41,406 nucleotides of DNA from an uncultured Acidobacteriota bacterium (GCA_903847195.1 CAINCZ010000145.1:1-41406), one strand, 5' to 3'. Positions 32,618 through 41,300 are shown, numbered from the stretch's first letter. Notes: generated from the sequence alone by a model not told the origin. Numbers and translations: made by a program.

Positions 32618-33955
32618 CTAGTCGGTGCCGGCCGACTCGCGTTCGCGGTGGCTGAGCGCCACGGCGGACCGGGTCATCTGGGGAGCAAATCCGATATGCG
32701 CGGCCGGGTCGAGCAACCGCTCGATCTGGTCTGCGCTCAGGTGCTGATTGACCCGCGGATCTTCGCTGAGCACCTGGCGGAAGTCGACGCCTTCCTTCAG
32801 CACCCGTACGGAATCTTCGTTGACGATGGTGTGGGCCGACATCTTGCCGACCTTCTTGCCCAGCTCGATCATCACCGATTCCGACTGCATCAGCCCCTTC
32901 AGTACGTCGAGGTTGGCGCGCATTCTCTCGGGGTAGACGATCATGCCGGCCGCCATCTCTTCGCCGTAGGTCAGCAACTCGCCGATCAGGCGGCAGGTCT
33001 CCTCCAGCTTTTCGCGGCCGCTGAGGAAGTGTTCGAGGTTCCACTCGTGGTCGATCATGGCCGCCTCGGCCAGCAGGGCGACGTTGTAGCGAACGTTGCG
33101 CGCCACCGAGATCATGTGCTGCGCCACCACCGGGTTGATCTTGTGCGGCATGCAGGATGATCCGACGATGCCGGGACGCCACGGTTCGCTGAGCTCGCCG
33201 ACCTCCGTCTGCATGAGTAAATACACTTCCTGCCCGATGCGCCCGAGGTTCAAGGCGATCAGCGTGAGCAGGTTGGCAAACTCGATCTGGCGGTCGCGCG
33301 CGGAGTGCCACGCGATCTCGGGAACTTCCAGTCCCAGGTCCTTGGCCACCAGCGCCTGAATCTCGGGACCCTTGGGGCCAAAGGCGGCCATGATGCCTCC
33401 GGCGCCGGAAAGCTGGAGGGCAAGCACGCGCTTACGGCTGTCTTCGAGCCGCTCGATGTTGCGGCGAAGCTCGCGTGCCCACATGGCTACCTTGAAACCG
33501 AACGTGATGGGGACGGCCTGAATGTTGTGCGTGCGCGCCGCCATGATCGTATCGGCGTGCTTCTCCGCCAGCTTCAGCAAATCCAATTCGATGCGCAGCA
33601 GGCTGCGGCGGATGATCGTGTAGGCCTGCTTCAGCCCGAGCATCGTGCCGGTATCGACGATGTCGTGCGTGGTCGGGCCGATGTGAATATACTGGCCCGC
33701 GGGTCCGATGACCGGGTGGAAGAGCCGCAGCATCGCCACCAGCGGATGCTGGGTCTGGCGATACATCTCCTGGTACTGGTCGAGATCCAGCAGTTCGACG
33801 TCGGCCTTGCTGCTGATCTGGTCGGCCACATCCTGGGGGATGAGTCCCACCTTCGCCTGCGCCCGGGCCAGGCTGGCTTCAATGTCGAGCCAGCGCTGGA
33901 ATCGCCCCTTATCCGTAAACAGCAGGTCCATTGCCTGCCTCGGAGTCTCGCTCAC
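32618..33955 (-). CDS. Fumarate lyase superfamily enzyme (adenylosuccinate lyase / carboxymuconate cycloisomerase-like)
   Basis: The 445-residue protein has the superfamily signature SSCMPHKINP and the upstream conserved segment GPTTHDIVDTGTMLG. Enzymes of this group break C-N or C-O bonds to release fumarate, or cycloisomerise muconates. It is not obviously the housekeeping PurB: the N-terminus (AMDLLFTDKGRFQRWLDIEA) and the setting in a catabolic operon point elsewhere. I start it at GTG 33955, which has GGGGAGG 7 nt upstream; the frame is open to 34003 through a hairpin. It is the last of four leftward genes (PreA-like, VOC, dihydropyrimidinase-like, this) and is separated from the third by a terminator-like hairpin. 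Confidence 0.85.
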   Translation of the reverse strand: MSETPRQAMDLLFTDKGRFQRWLDIEASLARAQAKVGLIPQDVADQISSKADVELLDLDQYQEMYRQTQHPLVAMLRLFHPVIGPAGQYIHIGPTTHDIVDTGTMLGLKQAYTIIRRSLLRIELDLLKLAEKHADTIMAARTHNIQAVPITFGFKVAMWARELRRNIERLEDSRKRVLALQLSGAGGIMAAFGPKGPEIQALVAKDLGLEVPEIAWHSARDRQIEFANLLTLIALNLGRIGQEVYLLMQTEVGELSEPWRPGIVGSSCMPHKINPVVAQHMISVARNVRYNVALLAEAAMIDHEWNLEHFLSGREKLEETCRLIGELLTYGEEMAAGMIVYPERMRANLDVLKGLMQSESVMIELGKKVGKMSAHTIVNEDSVRVLKEGVDFRQVLSEDPRVNQHLSADQIERLLDPAAHIGFAPQMTRSAVALSHRERESAGTD

Positions 33956-33999
33956 GGTCGTGCCTCCCCTTCTGGTTCCATGTACCTTGCACAGATGGA

Positions 34000-34027
34000 A
34001 CAAAGCCCGGAATCATCCGGGCTTTGT
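34000..34027 (-). terminator. Hairpin terminator/attenuator between dihydropyrimidinase-like and lyase genes
   Basis: A perfect 12-bp stem (ACAAAGCCCGGA with TCCGGGCTTTGT) and a 4-base loop. On the minus strand the stem ends in CTTTGT followed by TCC, a short U-rich tail. It lies between two co-directional genes, so it may reduce rather than end transcription into the lyase gene. Confidence 0.65.
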
Positions 34028-34046
34028 CGTTGCTTAACTGGCGCTG

Positions 34047-35444
34047 CTACCGGGCGGGCTTGATGAACTTGCCCCAGCCGGGCTTGGCGGTGACCTCGCC
34101 TTCCTTCATGACAACCTTGCCGCGGACAACGGTGTGCGTCACCTTCCCCTTGAACTTCTTCCCGTGGTAGCTGCTGAAACCGCTCTTGGCATAGATGCGG
34201 GCGGAATCGGCGACCCACTCGCGCTTCATGTCGCACAGGGTGAAGTCGGCATCGGTGCCGACCTGGTTCGAGCCCTTCTGCGGATAGAAGCCAAAGATCT
34301 TGGCGCCGTTGACCGAGGTGACCTCGACCATTTTCTCGAGCGTGATACAGCCCTGGTTCACCTTGTTGAGCAGCACGTGTCCGTACCACTCGAGCAGCGG
34401 GTAGCCGAGCGAGGGTGGAGTGTAGTCGGCCGGCTTGGGACCGAGCAGGCCTTCGTAATCCTTGCGCGCGTGCGGGGCGTGGTCGGAGCCGATGAAGTCG
34501 ATCGTTCCGTCCATGACCGACTGCCACATGTAGGCTTCGTCGGGCGAGGCATCATGCGCCAGATCGAATTCACCCCACTTGCCAGCCTTAGGATCGTATA
34601 GCTTCTGCACCGGCTCCATGCTGGGCATCAGCTCAAAGCTGGAGACCACGTCGATCTTGCCTTCCTGCTTGGCCAGCTTGACGAGGTCGATGAAGTCGGG
34701 CATCCAGGCGTGCATGGCATACCACTTCATCTTGGCCTTTTTCGCCAGGTAATAGAGTCCATAGCCGGCGGCGGCCATTTCCTCGTTGGTGTACCAGAGC
34801 GGACGAACGTGCTCGGTGATGCAGGGCAGGCCGGCCTTGCGCACCTTCTCGAGAGCTTCTTCGTGGAAGTACTTGTCCCACGGATGAACCGAGCAGAACT
34901 TGCCGACCTCGGCGCAGGCCTTGAAGGCCGCCAGAATCTCGGCGCTGTTGCAGGTCGCAGCCGCGGTGGAATAAGGGTATTTGTCCACCTTCTGGAAGAT
35001 CTTGAACCACGCCACGCCGGCATCCGCCATCTGCTTTACATGGCCGCCGGCATGAGCCAGCGGACTGGCGATGGGATGAAAGTCGACGACCGACTTCTCT
35101 TCGCCCAACTTCACCTGCAGCATGTAATTCTCAAGCGTGTTGGGTACCGGATCGGTGTTAGGCTGCGGGAACAGCATGGTGATGCCGCCGGCGGCCGCCG
35201 ACTTGGTCCCGGTTTCGAAGTCTTCCTTTTGCGTGAAGCCCGGCTCGCGCAGGTGGCAATGCCAGTCGACGATGCCCGGGATGATGTGCTGACCCTTGGC
35301 GTCGATGGTCTCGACGGCGTCGGTGATGGTGCCGGGCAGAGCGAGGCAGGCGATCTTCTCGCCGATAACGCCTACGTCGAGGTCTTTGAAGCCGTCTTCG
35401 GTATAAACGTGACCGTTCTTGATTAACAGATCGAACTTGCTCAT
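34047..35444 (-). CDS. Dihydropyrimidinase/dihydroorotase/allantoinase-like cyclic amidohydrolase
   Basis: The 465-residue enzyme has the binuclear-metal pattern of the cyclic amidohydrolases: H62 and H64 (VDWHCHLREPG), the probable carboxylated lysine K148 (WFKIF), H187 (SVHPWD), H245 (YAMHAW) and D321 (GSDHAPH). It opens a cyclic amide such as a dihydropyrimidine, hydantoin or allantoin. An in-frame extension to 35483 exists, but ATG 35444, preceded by GGAAGGGACG, starts exactly at the family N-terminus (MSKFDLLIKN). The gene follows the PreA-like dehydrogenase and a VOC protein, a ring-reduction then ring-opening order. No beta-ureidopropionase is present nearby, so the substrate may not be uracil or thymine. 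Confidence 0.88.
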   Translation of the reverse strand: MSKFDLLIKNGHVYTEDGFKDLDVGVIGEKIACLALPGTITDAVETIDAKGQHIIPGIVDWHCHLREPGFTQKEDFETGTKSAAAGGITMLFPQPNTDPVPNTLENYMLQVKLGEEKSVVDFHPIASPLAHAGGHVKQMADAGVAWFKIFQKVDKYPYSTAAATCNSAEILAAFKACAEVGKFCSVHPWDKYFHEEALEKVRKAGLPCITEHVRPLWYTNEEMAAAGYGLYYLAKKAKMKWYAMHAWMPDFIDLVKLAKQEGKIDVVSSFELMPSMEPVQKLYDPKAGKWGEFDLAHDASPDEAYMWQSVMDGTIDFIGSDHAPHARKDYEGLLGPKPADYTPPSLGYPLLEWYGHVLLNKVNQGCITLEKMVEVTSVNGAKIFGFYPQKGSNQVGTDADFTLCDMKREWVADSARIYAKSGFSSYHGKKFKGKVTHTVVRGKVVMKEGEVTAKPGWGKFIKPAR

Positions 35445-35498
35445 AGCAATCGTCCCTTCCAAAGCCGCATGAGATGGTGCCACTGATCGTTGCCGGTT

Positions 35499-35918
35499 CT
35501 ACTCGCGCTCCATGAGTTCGATAATGTTGCCTGCATTATCGAGGATGAACGCGCCCTTGATGCCGCGGTAAACCACATTCACGCCACGGGTGCTGAGAAA
35601 ATCGAGCAGCAGCTGACGCCGGTCCACCGCCAGCGCAACATGCTTGACGCCGTGTGTCCTGATGTCCTCGTTGGGAATTCGTCGGCCGGGCGGGAGCGGG
35701 CTGGCGCCCTCGACCTCAAAAATTTCTATCGCCAGGCTGCCGCGCCGGATAATGGCGGCGCGTGCCCGGGCAACGGGAATGGCGAAGCGCCGCTCTTCGT
35801 GGAAGCCCAGCATGTCCCGGTACCAGGCGATGGACTCGTCCAGGTTCGGCACGCTGATGCCCCAGTGATCCAGCGTCAGTTCGATCTCGGCGGTCGTATC
35901 CTGCGTATCGTGATTCAT
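35499..35918 (-). CDS. VOC superfamily (glyoxalase/bleomycin resistance) protein
   Basis: The 139-residue protein contains two beta-alpha-beta-beta-beta modules. The four usual metal-ligand positions are filled: H18 (LTLDHWGIS), E65 (LAIEIFE), H93 (VKHVALAV) and E134 (NIIELME). This matches metal-dependent VOC enzymes such as glyoxalase I, methylmalonyl-CoA epimerase or small dioxygenases rather than binding-only relatives. It lies between PreA-like and dihydropyrimidinase-like genes with short gaps (21 and 54 nt), so it should act in the same pathway, perhaps as an epimerase or lyase on a ring-opened intermediate. The exact reaction is not assignable. Confidence 0.82.
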   Translation of the reverse strand: MNHDTQDTTAEIELTLDHWGISVPNLDESIAWYRDMLGFHEERRFAIPVARARAAIIRRGSLAIEIFEVEGASPLPPGRRIPNEDIRTHGVKHVALAVDRRQLLLDFLSTRGVNVVYRGIKGAFILDNAGNIIELMERE

Positions 35919-35939
35919 CTTTTAATCTGCAACCTGCAA

Positions 35940-37139
35940 CTACCCGGCGTGGGAGGCGACAGGATCGAAGCTGATGGCCCGGCTCGGGCACAGGCACCCG
36001 CACAGCGTGCAACCGCAGCATTGTTCCTTGTCGACGTAGGCCTGCTTGTCCCGGATCGTGATGGCCGTGCAGCTGCCGACGCGCTCGCACATGCCGCAGC
36101 CGCCGCACTTCTCGTGGTCGATGACGGCGTAGCTCGGCGCGTAGGCGATCTTGTCGTTGGTGACGAGGTATTGCAGAGCCTGGCCCCGCATCTGGTCGAT
36201 GGTCTCGTATCCGTACTGCTCCATGTAGCAGATCATGCCCTTGCGAACGTCCTTGAGCACCCCGAATCCATCCCAGAGCAGCTTGGTGCAGAAGGAGACG
36301 AGGCTGGAGCCGAACATGATCGCCTCGATCGCGTGCTCCCACTTCTCCAGGCCGCCGCCGCCGGCGATGGGCAGGCCGGGCGCGACCTTGGCGGCCGTGG
36401 CGATCAGGCGGTAGGAAGACTGACGTATGGCTGGACCCTGCATGCCGCCAAAGCTGCACAGGCTGGTCGTGCCCAGCTTCGGCCTGCCGCCGCGGAAGAT
36501 GTCGATGGGCGGCGCAACCAGCGGAGTGGCGCTGCTTACGATTCCGTCAGCTCCGCCATTCAGCACCGCGCGCACCGTCTGCGAGTAATCCAGCACTTCG
36601 GTCGCCGGCTTGCACCAGACGGGAATCTTGACGGTTGCTTTGACGGTGCGCACGATCTGCTCGACCGCCACCGGGTCCTTGCCGACGATCCCGCCGCCGC
36701 CCTTCGGGGCGCCTGCGCCCGGGCCGCATTTTTCGGCGGCGAAATTGGGACACATCAGGTTCAACTCGAGCGCGTCGGCCCCGGCCTGTTCAAACTCCCG
36801 GGCGATCTTCGCCCAGCTTTCGAGGTCGCCGCCGAAACCGGTGATATTGGCCCAGATCACCAGGTTGGTGGCTTCCTTGGTGTCGCGCACCAGCTTGAGG
36901 CCCGGCTCCAGATCGTTGCGCTTGTCCGAGGCGATGAAGCCGAACAGGCCCCGTTCGGCGTACATCTGCCGGATCCCCTGTTTCTCCTGGTGCAGCAGGC
37001 TGAGCTTGGTGGATACCGCCCCGGCGCCGTTGTCCTCGGCCCGCTTAATCAGCTCGACGCTGTCGGTCAGCGGGCTGGAGCCCACGATCAAGGGACTTTC
37101 GTAGGTCAATCCCGCGACTGTTTGTTTCAAGGAAACCAT
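35940..37139 (-). CDS. Dihydropyrimidine dehydrogenase PreA-like protein (DHODH fold plus two 4Fe-4S clusters)
   Basis: Residues about 1-310 form a dihydroorotate-dehydrogenase-type FMN barrel (ANITGFGGD, LELNLMCPN, IAGGGGLEKWEHA). The C-terminal 65 residues carry two ferredoxin clusters: CGGCGMCERVGSC and CCGCTLCGCLCP. This is the layout of PreA, the pyrimidine-reducing half of bacterial NAD-dependent dihydropyrimidine dehydrogenase. A Gly-rich insertion (GPGAGAPKGGGGIVG) follows the barrel's central cysteine region. The partner PreT (FAD/NADPH subunit) is absent from the window, so electrons may come from another donor. The gene leads the operon that also encodes a VOC protein and a cyclic amidohydrolase. 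Reduction of a heteroaromatic ring is the likely role. Confidence 0.88.
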   Translation of the reverse strand: MVSLKQTVAGLTYESPLIVGSSPLTDSVELIKRAEDNGAGAVSTKLSLLHQEKQGIRQMYAERGLFGFIASDKRNDLEPGLKLVRDTKEATNLVIWANITGFGGDLESWAKIAREFEQAGADALELNLMCPNFAAEKCGPGAGAPKGGGGIVGKDPVAVEQIVRTVKATVKIPVWCKPATEVLDYSQTVRAVLNGGADGIVSSATPLVAPPIDIFRGGRPKLGTTSLCSFGGMQGPAIRQSSYRLIATAAKVAPGLPIAGGGGLEKWEHAIEAIMFGSSLVSFCTKLLWDGFGVLKDVRKGMICYMEQYGYETIDQMRGQALQYLVTNDKIAYAPSYAVIDHEKCGGCGMCERVGSCTAITIRDKQAYVDKEQCCGCTLCGCLCPSRAISFDPVASHAG

Positions 37140-37666
37140 TGTCTGTATCCTTCCGTGTTTGCCACAAAAAAGCTCTCGTCCCTGCCGTCAACCCGGTGAA
37201 CGAACGGCCTCAGAATTTGCGGGCGGGCGGGCGCGTCTCCGTGCTGAGACCGGTCACTTACCTGCAAACGCGCAGGGGAAACCTCTCGAGGTCCGGCCTC
37301 TCAACCGTTCTTTGGGTTCATATTCTTTTATCTCGCCCAATCCAGCAATGCAAGCAGGAAAACCTCTCTGGCGGGAGGCGTGCGGTGGCGGCGCAACCTT
37401 GATCCGGCGGCTCCGGTGGCTGGTCCCATCGCGACGGTTGGGCAGCCGACCGCGATTATCCAAGGAACTTATTGACGGCGGCGCTACTCGCGGTTAACAT
37501 TTTTGCCATTTCAAAATTAGGCCAATGAGGCAGCGCCTGGTAGCAAGCGGGTGGCCGCGGGCATTCGCAAGGCAACCGGGGCGTGAGCATAGCCGTCGGG
37601 GCGAGCGATGGCCTTCGGGCAACCCGGGAGCGCGTGGCAAGCGGACAAAACCCGGAGGGCAGTTTA
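37140..37666. other. Divergent intergenic region between PreA-like and MFS genes
   Basis: About 527 bases with no supported gene. The right part holds a good promoter (37472-37500) and a 5' leader of about 160 nt before the MFS start. The left part should hold the promoter of the PreA operon, whose ribosome-binding region is GGAAGGAT just upstream of ATG 37139; no convincing -35/-10 pair was found there by eye. Confidence 0.5.
37472..37500 (+). promoter_or_regulatory. Promoter of the MFS gene at 37667
   Basis: TTGACG (37472-37477) and TAACAT (37495-37500) are separated by 17 bases. The expected start near 37507 gives a leader of about 160 nt. Confidence 0.55.
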
Positions 37667-39025
37667 ATGAAGGACTCGACTTTTGACGTCGGCGAATTTA
37701 TCAACCGGCGACCCGTGGGCGGCTATCAGATCGTCGTAATGCTGTTATGCGCGATGATCATGTTTGCCGATGGCTATGACGTATTGGTTATGGGATTCCT
37801 GGTGCCCACACTGGCCAAGGCTTTCCGCGTTGCTCCGGCAGCGCTCACGTTTGTGTTTCTGATGCAGGCCGTTGGGTTGACGCTGGGAACCTACATTATC
37901 GGCCCCGTCGCCGATCGCGTGGGCCGGCGGCGGGTACTGATCATTTCGGCGGTCCTGTTCGGGCTGACGACGCTGGCGGCCGTGCTGGCCACTTCGGTAT
38001 TCCAGCTCGGGATGCTGCGTTTCGTCGCCGGCCTGTTCTTTTCGGCTGCCATTCCCAATGCGATTGCGCTTACCAGCGAGTTCTCTCCCAACCGGCTTCG
38101 GGGCACCCTGATCAATCTGATGTTCGTGGGGTATGTGGCGGGCGCGGCCTCGGGTGGCGCGATCGCGACCTTCCTGGTGCGCGGCTATGGATGGCAGAGC
38201 GCATTCTGGGTCGGTGGGCTGGTGCCGATCGCCATGGCCGGGCTGCTCTGGGCGCTGCTGCCGGAGTCAATCCGCTACTGCGTCAATCGGGATGGCAGAG
38301 ACCCGCGCATTCCGGGGCTGCTGTGCAAGATCGACAAGAGCCTGAAGCTGGATGGCAGCGAGCGGTTTGTGCTGGGCGAGCCGGCGGCTACCGGCGTTGC
38401 CGTGGCTGCGCTGTTTCGTGATGGCCGGGCGGCTCACACGCTGCTGCTCTGGCTCGGTTACCTGGCAAACCTGCTCGTAATCAGCGTGATGGGCTCGTTC
38501 TTTCTCACCTACATCCGCAATTTCAGCGGCATGTCGCTGGAGCGCGCCGCTGGTATCGCCTCCTTCTATTCCATCGCCGGAATTGTCGCCATGCTGTTCT
38601 TCGGTTCGTTTATCGACCGGTTCGGTGCGCCGCGGCTGCTGGCGGTTACCTACTTCGGCGCTGCTGTCGCCCTCACCTCACTGGGAGTGATGAACCTGCT
38701 GTCCGGGTGGGTCTACTTCGCGGTGTTTTGGGTGGGCGTCTGCGTGCTCGGCGGGCAGGGCGGCCTGCACGCGCTGAGCGCCAGTCTCTATCCGACCAAG
38801 GTGCGGGCGACGGGCGTCGCCTGGGCGTTCGGACTGGGCGGAGTGGGAAGGTTTGTAGGTCCGGCGATCGGCGGCGTGGTGTTGCACGAGCACTGGTCCT
38901 CCCTCCCGGCATTCGTTGTGCCGTTCGCTGTGCCCATGCTGATCGCATCCGTGGCGATGCTGGTGATGGCGCTGCTGGGCATACCGAAGGGAGACGAGAA
39001 GGCTTCGGCAGCGGGCGCGCATTGA
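37667..39025 (+). CDS. MFS transporter, aromatic acid:H+ symporter (PcaK-like)
   Basis: A 12-helix carrier of 452 residues. Helix 1 contains MFADGYDVLVMGFLVPTLAK, with the DG-x-D motif and following P-x-L of aromatic-acid symporters; the 2-3 loop is GPVADRVGRRRV. I start at ATG 37667 with GGAGGG upstream; an open frame reaches back to 37583 but crosses no better start. It converges on the second resorcylate-decarboxylase-like gene and shares a bidirectional terminator with it, repeating the carrier-plus-decarboxylase pairing seen at 27546-30385. Confidence 0.88.
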   Translation: MKDSTFDVGEFINRRPVGGYQIVVMLLCAMIMFADGYDVLVMGFLVPTLAKAFRVAPAALTFVFLMQAVGLTLGTYIIGPVADRVGRRRVLIISAVLFGLTTLAAVLATSVFQLGMLRFVAGLFFSAAIPNAIALTSEFSPNRLRGTLINLMFVGYVAGAASGGAIATFLVRGYGWQSAFWVGGLVPIAMAGLLWALLPESIRYCVNRDGRDPRIPGLLCKIDKSLKLDGSERFVLGEPAATGVAVAALFRDGRAAHTLLLWLGYLANLLVISVMGSFFLTYIRNFSGMSLERAAGIASFYSIAGIVAMLFFGSFIDRFGAPRLLAVTYFGAAVALTSLGVMNLLSGWVYFAVFWVGVCVLGGQGGLHALSASLYPTKVRATGVAWAFGLGGVGRFVGPAIGGVVLHEHWSSLPAFVVPFAVPMLIASVAMLVMALLGIPKGDEKASAAGAH

Positions 39026-39061
39026 TGGGCGCGAGTTTGCCGGCGTAGCTGCTGCACAAGC

Positions 39062-39097
39062 AAGAGGGCGGGCCTGCTGGCCCGCCCTCTTTTATTG
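39062..39097 (+). terminator. Bidirectional terminator between convergent genes
   Basis: A perfect 13-bp stem AAGAGGGCGGGCC / GGCCCGCCCTCTT with a TGCT loop (39062-39091), followed by TTTATT on the plus strand. It lies between the MFS stop and the stop of the decarboxylase-like gene. Confidence 0.85.
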
Positions 39098-39132
39098 CCC
39101 CGAATTCTCGCTTCAACGCTGGCGCTGCCCGT

Positions 39133-40131
39133 TTAAGCCGAAGCGCCGGACTGCTTTGTCTGGCCCAGCTTCAACAGCTTTTCGGCATTGCCCCGCGCGA
39201 TCCTGTGCCAGTCGGCCTCGCTGATGACGAGGGAGTCGAACCAGGCGGCTGCCTCGGCGATGGTTTCGTAGGGATAATCCACGGCGAACATCACGCGCTC
39301 GGCGCCGACGGCCAGAATGGTGTTCATCAGCGCCAGGGTGGAGAAGTTGCCGCTGGTGCTGTAGTAGAAGTTGCTGCGCAGATACTCCGTCACGGTCTTC
39401 TTTGCCGGTGTGCCCCGGGCAATCGCCTGGATGCGATGGTCGATGCGCCACATGGCGTGCGGCAGGTTTTCGCCCAGGTGCCCCAGGATGATCGCAAGTT
39501 TCGGATAGGCGTCAAAGAGTCCGCTGGTCATGAGGCGCAGCGCATGGGTCGCCACCTCGACTCCGAACGACCAGGCCGATCCCTGAAGCCAGGGGTAGCC
39601 CTTCACATCGGAGCGCTCGTCGGCCAGTTGCCGGGGATGCATATAAAAGGGCACATCCAACTGCTCGACCACCGCCCAGAAGGCGCGGTACTGGGGCAGG
39701 TCGTAATAGAGAATCCCTTCCGGGCCGTCGGTTTGCGAGAACCCGTTCACCATCGCCCCTTTGAATCCCAGTTCGCGCACGCAGCGGATGAGTTCCTGGG
39801 CGGCGGCCTCGGGGTCCTGCATCGGCAGGGCGGCCCAGGCTTGAAAGCGTTGCGGATTCCGGGCCACCTGCTCGGCGAAGTAGTCGTTGGCCTGGCGGGC
39901 CGTTGCGATCGCCTCGCGTCTGGACGGCATGGCTTGAATGCCGGGGGCGTTGAGCGAAAGGATGGTCGTCTCCACGCCGCCGGCATCCATGGCATTCAGC
40001 AGGCGCCCGTGGATGTCCAGCAGGGGTTCGCGCAACTTGGCCCAGGTCTGTGGCGGATAGAAGTGCGACGCGGCGTCGGCGAGTTCCGGGGGGTTGACGT
40101 GTTCTTCAATGGCGATCTTTGCGGCACGCAT
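39133..40131 (-). CDS. Amidohydrolase-family decarboxylase, gamma-resorcylate decarboxylase-like (copy 2)
   Basis: A 332-residue paralogue of the gene at 27546, with the same conserved residues: E9 and the IEEH motif (H11), H165 (FYMHPRQ), the GHLGEN histidine and the aspartate of AVDYPYE. The two share long matching stretches such as FAEQVARNPQRFQAW versus LAEQVAKNPARFQAF, and WRIDHRI. They differ around residues 13-35 and in the HPR-following loop, which lines the active site in known structures, so the substrates probably differ. I start at ATG 40131 (GGAGG 7 nt upstream) rather than the longer open frame to 40275. It is convergent with an MFS carrier. Confidence 0.87.
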   Translation of the reverse strand: MRAAKIAIEEHVNPPELADAASHFYPPQTWAKLREPLLDIHGRLLNAMDAGGVETTILSLNAPGIQAMPSRREAIATARQANDYFAEQVARNPQRFQAWAALPMQDPEAAAQELIRCVRELGFKGAMVNGFSQTDGPEGILYYDLPQYRAFWAVVEQLDVPFYMHPRQLADERSDVKGYPWLQGSAWSFGVEVATHALRLMTSGLFDAYPKLAIILGHLGENLPHAMWRIDHRIQAIARGTPAKKTVTEYLRSNFYYSTSGNFSTLALMNTILAVGAERVMFAVDYPYETIAEAAAWFDSLVISEADWHRIARGNAEKLLKLGQTKQSGASA

Positions 40132-40512
40132 GTTGTATCCTCCACGCTGGTTTCGCCTGGGCCGGTGCGTCCGGCAAGCAGGAGAGTGGTGGGCAACATT
40201 GTAGGCTGTGCCCGTAAGAAAATCAGCACAAGACTGCCGAGGCCGCCCGGTAAGGCAATGGGCGCCGGCGGACATGGTCCGGGTTGCGGCAGTGGCGCCC
40301 CGCTCGCTGCGGCCGCCGGTCTCGCATCGGCGGCGCTGTTTCGCCGAGCAATCCGCGGCCGTTTCGGAATCGAGGTCGATGCGGAATGAAATTGGCGATT
40401 ATGATTGAGGCTGCACGTAAGGAATTCGAATCAGGGTCTGCCCCGGAGCGAGAGTCGGCTGCATCCGGCGGGGACGCAGGTTCCGTGCGTATTCGCCATT
40501 TAAGGAAGAAGC
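40132..40512. other. Divergent intergenic region upstream of the EF-P-like gene
   Basis: About 380 bases between divergent genes. Small overlapping open frames are present on both strands but lack ribosome-binding sites and recognisable domains. A short palindrome-like ATCGA-GG-TCGAT occurs near 40372-40383. I see no clear promoter or structured RNA. Confidence 0.45.
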
Positions 40513-41088
40513 ATGGCTGCATTGATCGACGCCATTGATGTGAAGCGCAAGATGTTCTTCGAGTTCGAGAACGCTCCCTTTCTATGCCTCGACGTCGAGG
40601 TTTCCTCCCCGAGCGCGCGCGGAGCGCAGACGCTGGTTCGGCTCAAGATGCGCAACCTGATCACCCGGGCGGTTTTTGACAAGACCTTCAAGGCCAGCGA
40701 CAAGTTCAAAGAGCCCGATCTGGAGATGGCTGAGGCCTCCTATCTGTACAGCGACGGCTCCGGCTCGCACTTCATGGACCAGGTGAGCTTCGAGTCCATC
40801 ACCCTTTCCGAAGAGATGATCGGCGACGCGCTGGATTTCCTCGTCGAGGGCGCCATGCTCCAACTGCATCGCTTCAACGGCAACCCCATCGGATTGCAAC
40901 TGCCGATCCATGTGGAGCTGGAAGTGACCTACACCGAGCCCGCTACGCGCGGCGACACCGCCAGCGGCAGCGTGACCAAGCTGGCCACCCTGGAGACCGG
41001 CATCGAGATTCGCGTGCCGCTCTTCGTCAAGCAAGGGGAACGGGTGAAGGTCTCGACCGAAACCCGCGAGTTCGCTGGGCGCGTTTAG
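40513..41088 (+). CDS. Elongation factor P-like protein, EfpL/YeiP type
   Basis: The 191-residue protein has the three-domain EF-P layout: a KOW-like domain I (about 1-65), an OB domain II (about 66-130, SYLYSDGSGSHFMDQVSFE) and the C-terminal OB domain with the family motif ATLETGIEIRVPLFVKQGE. The tip loop of domain I reads SPSARGAQTL with R36, matching the SPTARGAATL loop of EfpL/YeiP rather than the PGKG loop of lysine-modified EF-P. By family it binds ribosomes stalled at proline-rich or other difficult motifs. AAGGAAG precedes the ATG. A terminator follows. It is the only housekeeping-like gene here and may mark the edge of the catabolic island. Confidence 0.85.
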   Translation: MAALIDAIDVKRKMFFEFENAPFLCLDVEVSSPSARGAQTLVRLKMRNLITRAVFDKTFKASDKFKEPDLEMAEASYLYSDGSGSHFMDQVSFESITLSEEMIGDALDFLVEGAMLQLHRFNGNPIGLQLPIHVELEVTYTEPATRGDTASGSVTKLATLETGIEIRVPLFVKQGERVKVSTETREFAGRV

Positions 41089-41144
41089 CGTCTTCCGCGC
41101 GGCGCCATCTCCGTCGTCGCGCCACTGCCTTCAGACCAATTGAG

Positions 41145-41180
41145 AGACCACGCCCGCTCCGCGAGCGGGCGTGGTCTTTT
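41145..41180 (+). terminator. Rho-independent terminator after the EF-P-like gene
   Basis: GACCACGCCCGCTC (41146-41159), loop CGC, GAGCGGGCGTGGTC (41163-41176), extended by an A-T pair and followed by TTTT. A textbook terminator 57 nt after the stop codon. Confidence 0.9.
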
Positions 41181-41300
41181 CTGCCTTGCCTCCTTAATTT
41201 CCGCCCGCCTGGAACCGTGCCAATTACCTGAGTCACCATAAGGACGGGTATAGCAATTGCCCCTTTCGGGGCAGTGCAATTAAGGTGAAAAAAGCGATAG

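Noticed and set aside
40208..40538. Small open frames between the second decarboxylase-like gene and the EF-P-like gene
   Set aside because: Overlapping frames on both strands, no ribosome-binding sites, no recognisable protein features.
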